DNA from: Scatosoma sp045128055
GTDB lineage: Bacteria > Bacillota > Clostridia > Christensenellales > Borkfalkiaceae
Direction: 5' to 3'
NCBI GenBank assembly: GCA_045128055.1
Contig: JBGVRC010000089.1
Span: forward strand, 1-25,437
DNA: 25,437 nucleotides
The position numbers and the translations under genes are program-made. Positions 8,778-16,932 of the stretch are shown here, piece after piece (position 1 is the first letter of the stretch; each line of letters begins with the position of its first letter). The notes under the pieces were generated by a model. That model was not told where the DNA came from and did no database searches. It was given only the letters and a program-made list of their open reading frames with translations.

Positions 8778-10003
8778 TGAAAACGAAAAAGTTGGTAGTA
8801 TTTGGACTTGGTGCAAGGGGAAAAATTTACGCGAATTTCGCAAAGACCTATCGTGAAAAATTCGAGCTTGTCGCCATCATTGAAAATGACCCCAAACGAT
8901 TAGATTTTGCTAAAACGGAGTACCCAGTTACGCGTTTATTTAATAACTATCACGATTTTTTGGTGGAAAAAATAGGCGCGGATATCGTAGCCGTTGCCAC
9001 CCAAGACGAAGACCATAGAGAACACGCGATTGCGATGATGGCTGCGGGGTACGACCTTTTATTGGAAAAGCCCATCGCCAACCATAAGGAAGATTGCTTG
9101 GCGATTTATGAAGCGAGCAAAACATACGGCAGAAAAGTAGTGGTTTGCCACGTTTTAAGATATACGCCCTTTTATTCGACGGTGAAGCGGATTATCGACA
9201 GTGGAAAATTAGGGGAAGTGATTACTATTCACGCCAGCGAAAACGTGGGGTATTATCACCAAGCGCACAGCTTCGTGCGCGGGCCTTGGCGCAACAAAAC
9301 GCAATCCAGCCCGATGATTTTGGCGAAGTGTTGCCACGATATGGATATTTTGCGGTATTTGATGGGGGAAGAATGTTTTTCCGTCCATTCGTATGGGGAT
9401 TTGTTTTATTTCAACAAAGACCACGCGCCGAAAAACGCGACGGCGTATTGCAGCGATTGTCCGCATACGGACTGTGTTTTTAAGGCGCAGACCATTTATA
9501 CTTCGGAGGCGGGGCGTGAATTTGCCGCGTATTTCACGACGAGAGAAAAAACGGACGAAAATATCCTTGATGATTTGCGAAAAACGCAGTATGATAGGTG
9601 TGTGTTTGCGTGCGATAACGACGTGGTGGATCACCAAGTTACGATTATGCAATTTGCAAAGGGAAAAACGGCGTGTCATACCATGACCGCGTTTAGTCAA
9701 GAAATCTACCGCGATATAAAGGTACACGGAACAAAAGCGGAGCTGGTGGGCTGCGTAGAAAACAACGCATTAGAAATCCGTTATTTCAACGGCGAAAGGG
9801 AAAAAATTGAGATAGATATTTCGGCAGCGAACGTCGGCGGACATATGGGGGGCGACTTCTTTATGATGAACAGCATTTTCAAAGCCTTAAACGGCGAGGA
9901 AGCAGAAGGAATCACCTATTTGGACGTCTCCATCGAAAGCCATTTGATGAGCTTTGCGGCGGAAGAATCCCGCTTGGACAACGGAAAAACCATTCGATTA
10001 TAA
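8774..10003 (+). CDS. Gfo/Idh/MocA family NAD(P)-dependent oxidoreductase (second of two)
   Basis: This 409-aa protein has a Rossmann motif GLGARG (residues 11-16), EKP (98-100), HQAHSFVRG (162-170), CCHDMDIL, and a Cys cluster CX2CX4C (C226, C229, C234) at the same place as in the paralogue at 6235-7548. Both also share RCVF.CDN.VVD.Q. The start overlaps the stop of the trehalase-like gene (ATGATGA); a second in-frame ATG at 8777 is an alternative. The pair probably catalyses related or sequential redox steps on a sugar or cyclitol; this is inferred from co-location and not shown by the sequence. No signal peptide. The next gene starts 10 bases downstream. Confidence 0.92.
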   Translation: MMKTKKLVVFGLGARGKIYANFAKTYREKFELVAIIENDPKRLDFAKTEYPVTRLFNNYHDFLVEKIGADIVAVATQDEDHREHAIAMMAAGYDLLLEKPIANHKEDCLAIYEASKTYGRKVVVCHVLRYTPFYSTVKRIIDSGKLGEVITIHASENVGYYHQAHSFVRGPWRNKTQSSPMILAKCCHDMDILRYLMGEECFSVHSYGDLFYFNKDHAPKNATAYCSDCPHTDCVFKAQTIYTSEAGREFAAYFTTREKTDENILDDLRKTQYDRCVFACDNDVVDHQVTIMQFAKGKTACHTMTAFSQEIYRDIKVHGTKAELVGCVENNALEIRYFNGEREKIEIDISAANVGGHMGGDFFMMNSIFKALNGEEAEGITYLDVSIESHLMSFAAEESRLDNGKTIRL

Positions 10004-10013
10004 GGAGTAGAGT

Positions 10014-12179
10014 ATGATTCGGTTTAACGAGCAAGAAAAACTTTTTCATATCCAAACCAAAAACAGTTCGTACGTGTTTTATATTTCCGACCATGATGCG
10101 TTGGAGCATTTGTATTATGGTAAAAAAGTGCCTGACGATAAAATTAAGTACATAGGGAATAGACAAATTTATGGGCACGTAGCGCACGAATACCGCGAAA
10201 GACGGGATTTTAATGCGTCCGTGCAAGGGTTTGAAATTGCGCCGTTTAACAGCGGGGATATTCGTACGCCGTCCGTGGTGTATAACTGTGCAGGAGACGT
10301 GCATTGCAACCGTTTGCGCTATCAATCTCATAAAATTTATAGGGGCAGAAGCGCAATCGACGGGTTGCCGTATTCGCGTGAAAGCGGGGACACGGAAACG
10401 TTGGAAGTGGTGCTTGCTGACGATGATAAGAACGTGGAATTCACCTTATATTACGTGGTTTTTGCGGATGTAGACGTGATTGCTCGTCATCAAAAAATGA
10501 AAAATGCGGGTACCATGGACGTAACTATTCAAAAATTTGCCAGTATGTGTTTGGATTTTTACGGCATGGATTTCGATGTCATTACCTTGGAAGGTATGTA
10601 CCTTTACGAACGGGCGCAGGTATCCCGTCATCCTTTGAAAAGGGGGGTATTTAAAACCAACAGCTTAACGGGTACTTCGTCGCACATCAAAAATCCTTTC
10701 CTTGCGCTTTGTCAGCATAATGCGGACGAAGATATCGGGGAAGTGTACGGGTTTAACCTGTTATACAGCGGCAATTTTGCAAACGAAGCGTCTATCAGCT
10801 TTTTAGGCGACACCCGTGTGGCGATGGGGATTGACGATACGGGATTTTGTTGGACATTGAAGAGCGGGGAATGTTTGGTTTCTCCCGAAGCTATTCTCAC
10901 CTATTCCGACCAAGGCTTGGGCGGGATGAGCCGTAATTTCCACGACCATATTCGTCAAAGCATTATCGAAAAAGAATTTGCCTTTTCCCCCCGACCTATC
11001 GTAATCAATTCGTGGGAAGCGAGCTATTTCTCCGTTTCGGAAGAAAAAGTGCTTGCCTTGGCGGAAGCGGCGAAAGATTGCGGAATTGATACGGTGGTGT
11101 TGGACGATGGTTGGTTTAGACCGAACGATAAGCAAGGCCTTGGCGACTGGCGCACGGAAAAGCAAAGCTTCCCTTCGGGTATTAAAGGCTTGGCGGACAA
11201 AGTGCACGCGCTTGGTTTGAGATTCGGGCTTTGGTTAGAGCCTGAAATGGTCAATGAAAACAGCGATTTGTTTAGGGCGCACCCCGAATACATTTTGACG
11301 ACTTCTAAAAATCCTTTAATTTCCAGAAGTCAGTACATTTTGGACTTGACGCGCGATGAAGTAGTACAGCTGATTGCCGATAGAATCAGTGAAGAGCTGC
11401 AAGGCGCGGAAATTGATTATATCAAATGGGATTTCAACCGTTATATGGGGGAAGCAGGTTCGTTTGTAACCCCGCAGGGCGAAGTGTATCATCGACAAAT
11501 GCTCGGCGCGTATAAATTGTTGGCTATCTTAAAAGAACGCCTTGGCAATGTTTTATTTGAAAGTTGCTGCGGCGGGGGCGGCAGATTTGATTTGGGTATG
11601 CTGTTCTATTCCCCCCAAATTTGGACGAGTGACAACACCGACCCTTATGCGCGCACCTTTATTCAGTATGGTTCCAGCTACGCCTATCCCGTATCGGCAT
11701 TGAGTTGCCATTTCACCGAAGGGGATTGCACAAGCGGCAGAGAATCTACCTATGAATTTAGATATAACGTAGCGGCGTTTGGTTCGTATGGGTACGAGTT
11801 GGATTTGAGTAAGTACAGCGCGGAAGATAGGGCAATTTTTAAAGGATATTCGGAAAAATACCGTCAGTATGAAGATTTGAATTTACGCGGGGATTTGTAT
11901 CGGATTATCTCCCCTGAAAACAGCTCGTTTTGTGCGTACATGCAGGTTTCCAAGGATAAGAACAAAGCGCTCTTCACCTTCTTGGAGCTCAATGCGACGG
12001 GTTTTGTGGAAAGTATGACGTTGCGTTTGAAGGGTTTAGATCCCGACAAAATGTATAAAAACGAAGACACGGGGGACGTTTTATACGGGGCAACCTTAAT
12101 GAACGTAGGGTTCCGTATCAACGACTTGTTTAGAAAGAAACGTTCCGATGGATACATGGTGGCGTTTACGGCTCTTTAA
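10014..12179 (+). CDS. GH36 alpha-galactosidase
   Basis: This 721-aa protein has the length and layout of GH36 alpha-galactosidases of the AgaA/MelA/RafA type: an N-terminal beta-supersandwich, a central TIM barrel and a C-terminal beta domain. Diagnostic motifs are VVLDDGWF, LGLRFGLWLEPEMVN, YIKWDFNR with D473 as nucleophile, ESCCGGGGRFD, and WTSDNTDPYAR with D540 as likely acid/base. The reaction is retaining hydrolysis of terminal alpha-galactose, as in raffinose-family or melibiose-type sugars. The length is normal and there is no signal peptide, so it would act on imported oligosaccharides. The AAGGAG site lies right after the stop of the preceding gene, consistent with co-transcription. 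The next gene is a distant GH36 relative. Confidence 0.95.
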   Translation: MIRFNEQEKLFHIQTKNSSYVFYISDHDALEHLYYGKKVPDDKIKYIGNRQIYGHVAHEYRERRDFNASVQGFEIAPFNSGDIRTPSVVYNCAGDVHCNRLRYQSHKIYRGRSAIDGLPYSRESGDTETLEVVLADDDKNVEFTLYYVVFADVDVIARHQKMKNAGTMDVTIQKFASMCLDFYGMDFDVITLEGMYLYERAQVSRHPLKRGVFKTNSLTGTSSHIKNPFLALCQHNADEDIGEVYGFNLLYSGNFANEASISFLGDTRVAMGIDDTGFCWTLKSGECLVSPEAILTYSDQGLGGMSRNFHDHIRQSIIEKEFAFSPRPIVINSWEASYFSVSEEKVLALAEAAKDCGIDTVVLDDGWFRPNDKQGLGDWRTEKQSFPSGIKGLADKVHALGLRFGLWLEPEMVNENSDLFRAHPEYILTTSKNPLISRSQYILDLTRDEVVQLIADRISEELQGAEIDYIKWDFNRYMGEAGSFVTPQGEVYHRQMLGAYKLLAILKERLGNVLFESCCGGGGRFDLGMLFYSPQIWTSDNTDPYARTFIQYGSSYAYPVSALSCHFTEGDCTSGRESTYEFRYNVAAFGSYGYELDLSKYSAEDRAIFKGYSEKYRQYEDLNLRGDLYRIISPENSSFCAYMQVSKDKNKALFTFLELNATGFVESMTLRLKGLDPDKMYKNEDTGDVLYGATLMNVGFRINDLFRKKRSDGYMVAFTAL

Positions 12180-12208
12180 CTGGATACGAATAAATAGGAA
12201 GGGATGTT

Positions 12209-14293
12209 ATGGAAATACGGTTTCATGGGTTTTGTTTTTCTATTCGGGAAGGCAAAATTTGTTTGAAAGCCTATAATAACTGGACACAAGAGGGGGACAG
12301 CCCTTTTGTGGAAGCGCAAATCAGCGGTGAAAACAAAGATACGCATTTGGGTGCGAAAATGGTCAATTCTTCGGAAGGCAATCGCTTGTATTACCTTTCG
12401 CATAAGCAGGAAAACAACCGATTAGAGATTGTACAAAAATCGGCGCTTATCGAAGTAAAAACGATATTCATCGCATACCTGGGTGGCTCTTTTGTGCGTA
12501 TTTATACGGAAATTAAAAACATTTCCCCACAAGAAATCGTATTGGAAGAAGTGTCTGCGTTCGTTGCGCCGTTGCTTGGTGACAATCGTGTGGAAAACGC
12601 GAAAAACTTGCAATTTTACAAGTTTTTGCAAAGCCATCACGCGGAGTGTCAGCCAAGAAAGCAATCTTTCTATGCGTACGGCTTGCATAGGGGGAATTTG
12701 GAAAGCCAAAAGCGTATTGCGTTTGCAAACGTTGGGAGTTGGTCGACAAAAGAAGAATTGCCGCAAGGCATTATAGAAAAACAAAACACGGGCGAATGCC
12801 TTATGTTTCAAGTGGAAAGCAATTCGTCTTGGTATTACGAAATCGGGGATAAAAACGGGGAATATTATCTCTATCTTGGCGGGCCTAATTTGCCTTTTGG
12901 CGGTTGGAGTAAAGCGCTGAAACCCGATGCAACGTATTGCACGCCTGCTGTGGCGTTGGCGTTTGGAAACAGTGTAAACGCCGTGCTTGGCGAAATGACA
13001 AAATATCGCCGTCAAATTGCAGGAAAAAATGCATTCGATGCGTACCTGCCTGCCATCTTTAACGAATATATGCATTTGTCGTGGGATAGTCCGACAGCGG
13101 AAAATACGGCAAAAATAGCGCCCGTCGTTGCAAAAACGGGGGTGGAATATTACGTCATCGATTGCGGTTGGCACAACGAAGAACCAGGCAATGTGGTGTA
13201 CCCGTACGTTGGTCAGTGGAAGGAAAGCAAAGCCCGTTTCCCTGATGGTATACGCAAGACGACGGACTTTATCCGTTCGCTTGGTATGAAAGCGGGGCTT
13301 TGGATAGAACCCGAAATTATCGGGATAAAATGTCAGGAAATGTTGTGCTACTATGACGACAGCTGTTTTATGCAACGAAACGGGCGTAAAATAGCCGTTA
13401 TGGGCAGGTATTTCTTGGATTATCGCCATGAAAAAGTGCGTGCGTATATGAGCGAAACCATCCGACGTATGGTGGAAGACTACGGCGCGGATTATATCAA
13501 ATGCGATTATAACGAAGATTGCGGTGTAGGCACTGATTACGCTGCGTTTTGCGCGGGGGAAGGTTTGGAAAGCTGCGCGCAGGCTTTTTATGAGTGGATG
13601 AAAGAGATGACGCAAAAGTATCCGCAAGTGATATTTGAAGGCTGTTCTTCGGGCGGTATGCGTATGGATTATAAGACGTTGTCGGTATATCCGCTCATTT
13701 CCACGTCCGACCAAACGGATTATTTGAAATATCCTTATATAGCAGGCAATATTTTATCGGCGGTTATCCCTGAACAAGCGGCCGTTTGGAGTTATCCCGT
13801 CGGCGTGGGAGAGATAGGCTTGCCTTTGCCCAAAGCCTACGACGAAAAATGGGTGGCGGAACATATCACGGACGATAGAATTGCGATGAATATGATTAAC
13901 AGTTTTTTAGGGCGTATGCATCTTGCCAGCCATTTAGAGTTGTTAAGCGAAGCCCAGCTTGCGCTTGTGCAAGAAGGGGTGCAATATTATCATTCGCTGA
14001 CCGAGGTCAAAAAAACGGCTTTGCCCTATTTCCCCAACGGTTTCACCGATTTTGCTGCGGAACATGTTGCGGCGGGCTTTAAAACAGATAATCAAATTTA
14101 TCTTGCCGTATGGTGTTTGGGCGGTTGTAAGAAAATAACGGTTTCTTTAGATGAAAAAATATCATCGGCGGAAATCGGGTACCCGAAAAAAGCAAATACA
14201 GCTATTTCCGCCCAAGAAAATCAGCTCACGCTTGCGTTCGAAAGACAAAAACAAGCCGTTTTCGTGGAAGTGGAAATACAATCAGCTAAATAA
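12209..14293 (+). CDS. Divergent GH36-type alpha-galactosidase-like hydrolase
   Basis: This 694-aa protein has GH36 signatures in diverged form: YYVIDCGWH, LGMKAGLWIEPEIIG, YIKCDYNEDCG with D433 as likely nucleophile, FEGCSSGGMRMD, and STSDQTDY with D501 as likely acid/base. The N-terminal beta-sandwich differs clearly from that of the preceding GH36 enzyme, so the two are not a recent duplication and probably have different substrates. Members of this branch may hydrolyse alpha-galactosides or related alpha-linked sugars; the exact substrate cannot be read from the sequence. The start at 12209 is chosen for its AGGAAGGG site; the ATG at 12204 is out of frame. There is no signal peptide, and the gene is 29 bases downstream of the previous stop. 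Confidence 0.88.
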   Translation: MEIRFHGFCFSIREGKICLKAYNNWTQEGDSPFVEAQISGENKDTHLGAKMVNSSEGNRLYYLSHKQENNRLEIVQKSALIEVKTIFIAYLGGSFVRIYTEIKNISPQEIVLEEVSAFVAPLLGDNRVENAKNLQFYKFLQSHHAECQPRKQSFYAYGLHRGNLESQKRIAFANVGSWSTKEELPQGIIEKQNTGECLMFQVESNSSWYYEIGDKNGEYYLYLGGPNLPFGGWSKALKPDATYCTPAVALAFGNSVNAVLGEMTKYRRQIAGKNAFDAYLPAIFNEYMHLSWDSPTAENTAKIAPVVAKTGVEYYVIDCGWHNEEPGNVVYPYVGQWKESKARFPDGIRKTTDFIRSLGMKAGLWIEPEIIGIKCQEMLCYYDDSCFMQRNGRKIAVMGRYFLDYRHEKVRAYMSETIRRMVEDYGADYIKCDYNEDCGVGTDYAAFCAGEGLESCAQAFYEWMKEMTQKYPQVIFEGCSSGGMRMDYKTLSVYPLISTSDQTDYLKYPYIAGNILSAVIPEQAAVWSYPVGVGEIGLPLPKAYDEKWVAEHITDDRIAMNMINSFLGRMHLASHLELLSEAQLALVQEGVQYYHSLTEVKKTALPYFPNGFTDFAAEHVAAGFKTDNQIYLAVWCLGGCKKITVSLDEKISSAEIGYPKKANTAISAQENQLTLAFERQKQAVFVEVEIQSAK

Positions 14294-14320
14294 TATTTGT
14301 GGTAAAAAGGAGATAGAAAT

Positions 14321-15982
14321 ATGAAAATGCATAATACGTATAGCTACGGTCAGTTGTTTTGTTTCAGCGGTTTGGACGGCGAAACGAGCAGAATGAACGA
14401 TTTTGTGGCGATGATGATGGACGAACCCATAACCTTGCGTTTCCATTTTGAAACGACGGTTACTTTACATATTCCTTTAAAGGACGAAGCGGTTTTTCAC
14501 GCCGTAACGGGGGATATGCTGGACGGCGAAGATTTCTTCGTGGCGTTTGTGGATAAAGACACCGTTGTGGGCAAAACGCCCGTAAAACCCGTTGTGTGGA
14601 CGGAAACGCAAAGCCAAAGGGAAGAAAAGGACGGCGCGGAAAGCGTAAAAACGGATTTCGGCGGAGAATTTTTCTTAAAGACGCAGGAAGAAAACGGGCA
14701 ATATTATTTCGCTTTTTCCTATGGAAAAAAGGCGGAAATTTGGACGGACGAAGCTTTGTCGGCGTTGAAAAAGAGCCGTTATGCGTATTTTGAAAAGATG
14801 CCTGCCTGCAAGGAAGAAAAATACGAAAAATTATATTATAAATGCCTTTCCATTCAAAAGGAAAACGTGTATTCGCCCGAAGGGGTGATACCTTGTCGTT
14901 GGACGACTCCCGATAGAATACCCCACCGTTGGTTGTGGCTTTGGGACTCGGCGTTCCACGCTATGGCGTTTGCGCAATACGACGTCGAGCTTGCCAAAGA
15001 CGCCATTCGCGCCGTGCTTACCCAACAACGGGAAGACGGGTTTATCGCGCATATGATGAGCCCCCAAGGCTTTATTTCCGAAATCACCCAACCGCAGGTT
15101 TTGTCGTGGGGCGTTTGGTCGGTTTACACGCAGGACAAAGACAAGGCATTTTTGCGTGAATGCGTACCTGCCCTTGCCAAATTCTTAATTTGGACGATGA
15201 AAAACCGCGATAAAAACAACAACGGACTGTTGGAATGGCTGACCGAACCCGACTATTTCGAGTGCAAATGCGGGGAGTCGGGCTTGGATAATTGTCCCCG
15301 TTTTGACTTTGACGTGGAAATGGACGCCATCGACTTTTCCACCCATCTTTGCAACGACGCGAAATACTTGTCTATGATTTACGAAGAGCTTGGGGATAAG
15401 GAAAACGCGGCGTATTTCCGCTCCGTCCACGAAAGCGTAAAAGACAAAATCAACGAATGTTTGTGGTGTGAAGAAGACGGGTTGTATTATGACAGACTGT
15501 TCAGCGGAGAATTGACAAGAGTGGCTACGCCGTCGTCCTTCTTGCCGATGTTTGCGGGCATTTGTTCGCAAGAACAAGCGGAGAAAATGGTGAAGGTGTT
15601 GTTGGACGAAAAGCGGTTTTGGACGGCGACGCCCGTTCCGTCGATGCCAAAGGACAGCGAATTTTACGATATCGATATGTGGCGTGGCTGTTCGTGGCTG
15701 AATTTAAACTATTTCACGATGCTCGGCTTGTTGAAATACGGATTTAAAGACGTAGCCGACGAATTGCGCGAAAGAACGTTGAAAACGGTGCTTAAATGGT
15801 ACGAAAAGACGGGCAATCTCTTCGAATTTTACGACGCGGACGACGAAATTTGCCCGTTCCGTTTGAAGAGAAAAGGGGAACAGCCCGAAACGACGGATTA
15901 TCGAAAGCATATCCACTCCATCACCGACTACAACTGGTCGTCCTGCTTTACCTTGATGTTTATCCAAAATATTTATTATTAA
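14321..15982 (+). CDS. GH63/MGH-like (alpha/alpha)6 glucosidase
   Basis: This 553-aa protein has an N-terminal beta domain (about residues 1-150) and an (alpha/alpha)6-barrel with motifs of the GH63 family (YgjK, mannosylglycerate hydrolase): LWLWDSAFHA (W208-D209), ESGLDNCPRFD (319-329, D323 as likely general acid), WRGCSWLNLNY (454-464) and LFEFYD with E502 as likely general base. Family members release glucose or related units from alpha-glucosides such as glucosylglycerate, mannosylglycerate or kojibiose/nigerose-type sugars. There is no signal peptide. The AAAGGAGATAG site is good. This is the last gene of the seven-gene cluster; a strong terminator follows 14 bases after the stop. The specific substrate is unknown. 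Confidence 0.87.
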   Translation: MKMHNTYSYGQLFCFSGLDGETSRMNDFVAMMMDEPITLRFHFETTVTLHIPLKDEAVFHAVTGDMLDGEDFFVAFVDKDTVVGKTPVKPVVWTETQSQREEKDGAESVKTDFGGEFFLKTQEENGQYYFAFSYGKKAEIWTDEALSALKKSRYAYFEKMPACKEEKYEKLYYKCLSIQKENVYSPEGVIPCRWTTPDRIPHRWLWLWDSAFHAMAFAQYDVELAKDAIRAVLTQQREDGFIAHMMSPQGFISEITQPQVLSWGVWSVYTQDKDKAFLRECVPALAKFLIWTMKNRDKNNNGLLEWLTEPDYFECKCGESGLDNCPRFDFDVEMDAIDFSTHLCNDAKYLSMIYEELGDKENAAYFRSVHESVKDKINECLWCEEDGLYYDRLFSGELTRVATPSSFLPMFAGICSQEQAEKMVKVLLDEKRFWTATPVPSMPKDSEFYDIDMWRGCSWLNLNYFTMLGLLKYGFKDVADELRERTLKTVLKWYEKTGNLFEFYDADDEICPFRLKRKGEQPETTDYRKHIHSITDYNWSSCFTLMFIQNIYY

Positions 15983-15996
15983 AACGAATTTTACAA

Positions 15997-16032
15997 GGCG
16001 GCGCGTTCGCATAACGCGCCGCCTGCTTTTTA
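15997..16032 (+). terminator. Strong Rho-independent terminator closing the enzyme cluster
   Basis: A perfect 11-bp GC-rich stem (GGCGGCGCGTT / AACGCGCCGCC, loop CGCAT) is followed by a T-rich run (GCTTTTTA). It marks the end of the transcription unit that begins at 4079. Confidence 0.93.
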
Positions 16033-16092
16033 TGGTGACAGCGCCTTAAAAAACAGGTTGATTTTTGCGACAATTTAATAATTTGATAATGC

Positions 16093-16146
16093 GAATACCA
16101 CACGCTCCGTACAATCGATTTTTTCGATTGCGGGGGGGGGGTATTC
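16093..16146. repeat. Nested inverted repeat containing a G10 homopolymer
   Basis: The outer arms GAATACC (16093-16099) and GGTATTC (16140-16146) enclose a perfect inner hairpin CAATCGA / TCGATTG (16112-16118 / 16124-16130, loop TTTTT) and an uninterrupted run of ten G at 16132-16141. It lies between the terminator of the enzyme cluster and the promoter of the surface-protein gene. The function is unknown; it could be a small palindromic repeat element or a slippage-prone regulatory tract. Confidence 0.6.
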
Positions 16147-16179
16147 ACAAAAAAAGATTTTAAAAGTGTTGAAAATTCG

Positions 16180-16208
16180 TTGACATAATAAAAAGCCTGT
16201 GCTATAAT
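16180..16208 (+). promoter_or_regulatory. Consensus sigma-A promoter for the surface-protein gene
   Basis: TTGACA (16180-16185), a 17-base spacer and TATAAT (16203-16208) form a perfect housekeeping promoter, with a TG two bases before the -10 adding an extended -10 element. Transcription should start near 16215, giving a leader of about 110 bases before the ATG at 16327. Confidence 0.9.
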
Positions 16209-16215
16209 GTGACCC

Positions 16216-16234
16216 CAAGTAATAATATTACTTG
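16216..16234. promoter_or_regulatory. Perfect 8-bp palindrome at the expected transcription start: candidate operator
   Basis: CAAGTAAT-AAT-ATTACTTG begins 7 bases after the -10 box and covers roughly +1 to +20. Perfect dyads at this place are typical binding sites of dimeric repressors. It could alternatively form a 5' leader hairpin. No regulator gene is next to it. Confidence 0.55.
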
Positions 16235-16326
16235 TAGAGTAACATTGTATTTGTACGCAAGAAATAAAAATAAATTTGCCTTTTTTATAGGCTTAGTAGA
16301 TGACCATTCATAAAGGAGAACATAAT

Positions 16327-16917
16327 ATGAGAAATAGGTCGTTTTTACGAAGATTAGTGCTTATACTAATGACAATGGCCGCAATGCTGTTTGCAGTAGG
16401 TGCGGATTTAAACCTGAACGTAAACTGCGGTGGGCAGCAAACGCAAAGCGCGCACGAATGTTTAAGCAGTATCGGTGGACCTGTAAAGTATTTGAAGCAC
16501 TTAAACAAAGATGATCCGCACGACATTGTAGCGGAAATCCCGAGGTGGGAAAGCGGAGCGCAGGACGGGGCGTTTGTGCAAGCCTACGCGCTGACTTACG
16601 ATTATACCGTTCCCGCAGGGACAAAGATTACGCTTGCGCCCAACGTGTATATTTCCATTTGTACGTATACGGCAAAGCTTACGTTTACGGAAGACCAAAT
16701 CGTTCTGTCCAAGGACGAAAACGGAGTGGTAAACAGCGGGTTTATCGTGCACGAATGTTTGTATCACGGCTGCTACGCGGCGATGAAGCCTGCGATAAAC
16801 GTGACGGAAACGCAGTTGAAGATGGGATATTATTACGCCTTACAAAACGGAGCGGAGTGTTTTGAAATACCCGCGGGCAATTATGCGTTTGCGGAATATT
16901 TTGAGCTTTCGTCGTAA
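16327..16917 (+). CDS. N-terminal part of a large secreted Cys-rich protein, cut by an in-frame TAA
   Basis: The start at 16327 is set by AAAGGAGA eight bases upstream and by the signal peptide that follows it (MRNRSF, then the hydrophobic LVLILMTMAAMLFAVGA); an in-frame ATG at 16300 would put extra residues before it and lacks a site. The mature part contains Cys/His-containing motifs (AHECL, VHECLYHGC) and beta-rich sequence. The frame stops at TAA 16915-16917 but continues without shift for a further 1000 codons in the same style (next entry), so this piece of 196 aa is almost certainly the N-terminal part of one protein of about 1200 residues. Whether the stop is a true nonsense mutation, a sequencing or assembly error, or is read through cannot be told here. 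Confidence 0.7.
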   Translation: MRNRSFLRRLVLILMTMAAMLFAVGADLNLNVNCGGQQTQSAHECLSSIGGPVKYLKHLNKDDPHDIVAEIPRWESGAQDGAFVQAYALTYDYTVPAGTKITLAPNVYISICTYTAKLTFTEDQIVLSKDENGVVNSGFIVHECLYHGCYAAMKPAINVTETQLKMGYYYALQNGAECFEIPAGNYAFAEYFELSS

Positions 16918-16932
16918 ATAGCAAGCGGGAAT

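Noticed and set aside
12422..13714. Minus-strand open frame of 430 codons inside the second GH36 gene
   Set aside because: Antisense of a gene with clear catalytic motifs; no start site signals or recognisable domain.
16300..16326. Earlier ATG at 16300 as start of the secreted protein
   Set aside because: No ribosome binding site before it, and AAAGGAGA lies correctly placed for the ATG at 16327, which directly opens a signal peptide.
16235..16326. Riboswitch in the leader of the surface-protein gene
   Set aside because: The leader is only about 110 bases, AT-rich and lacks any conserved aptamer pattern I know.
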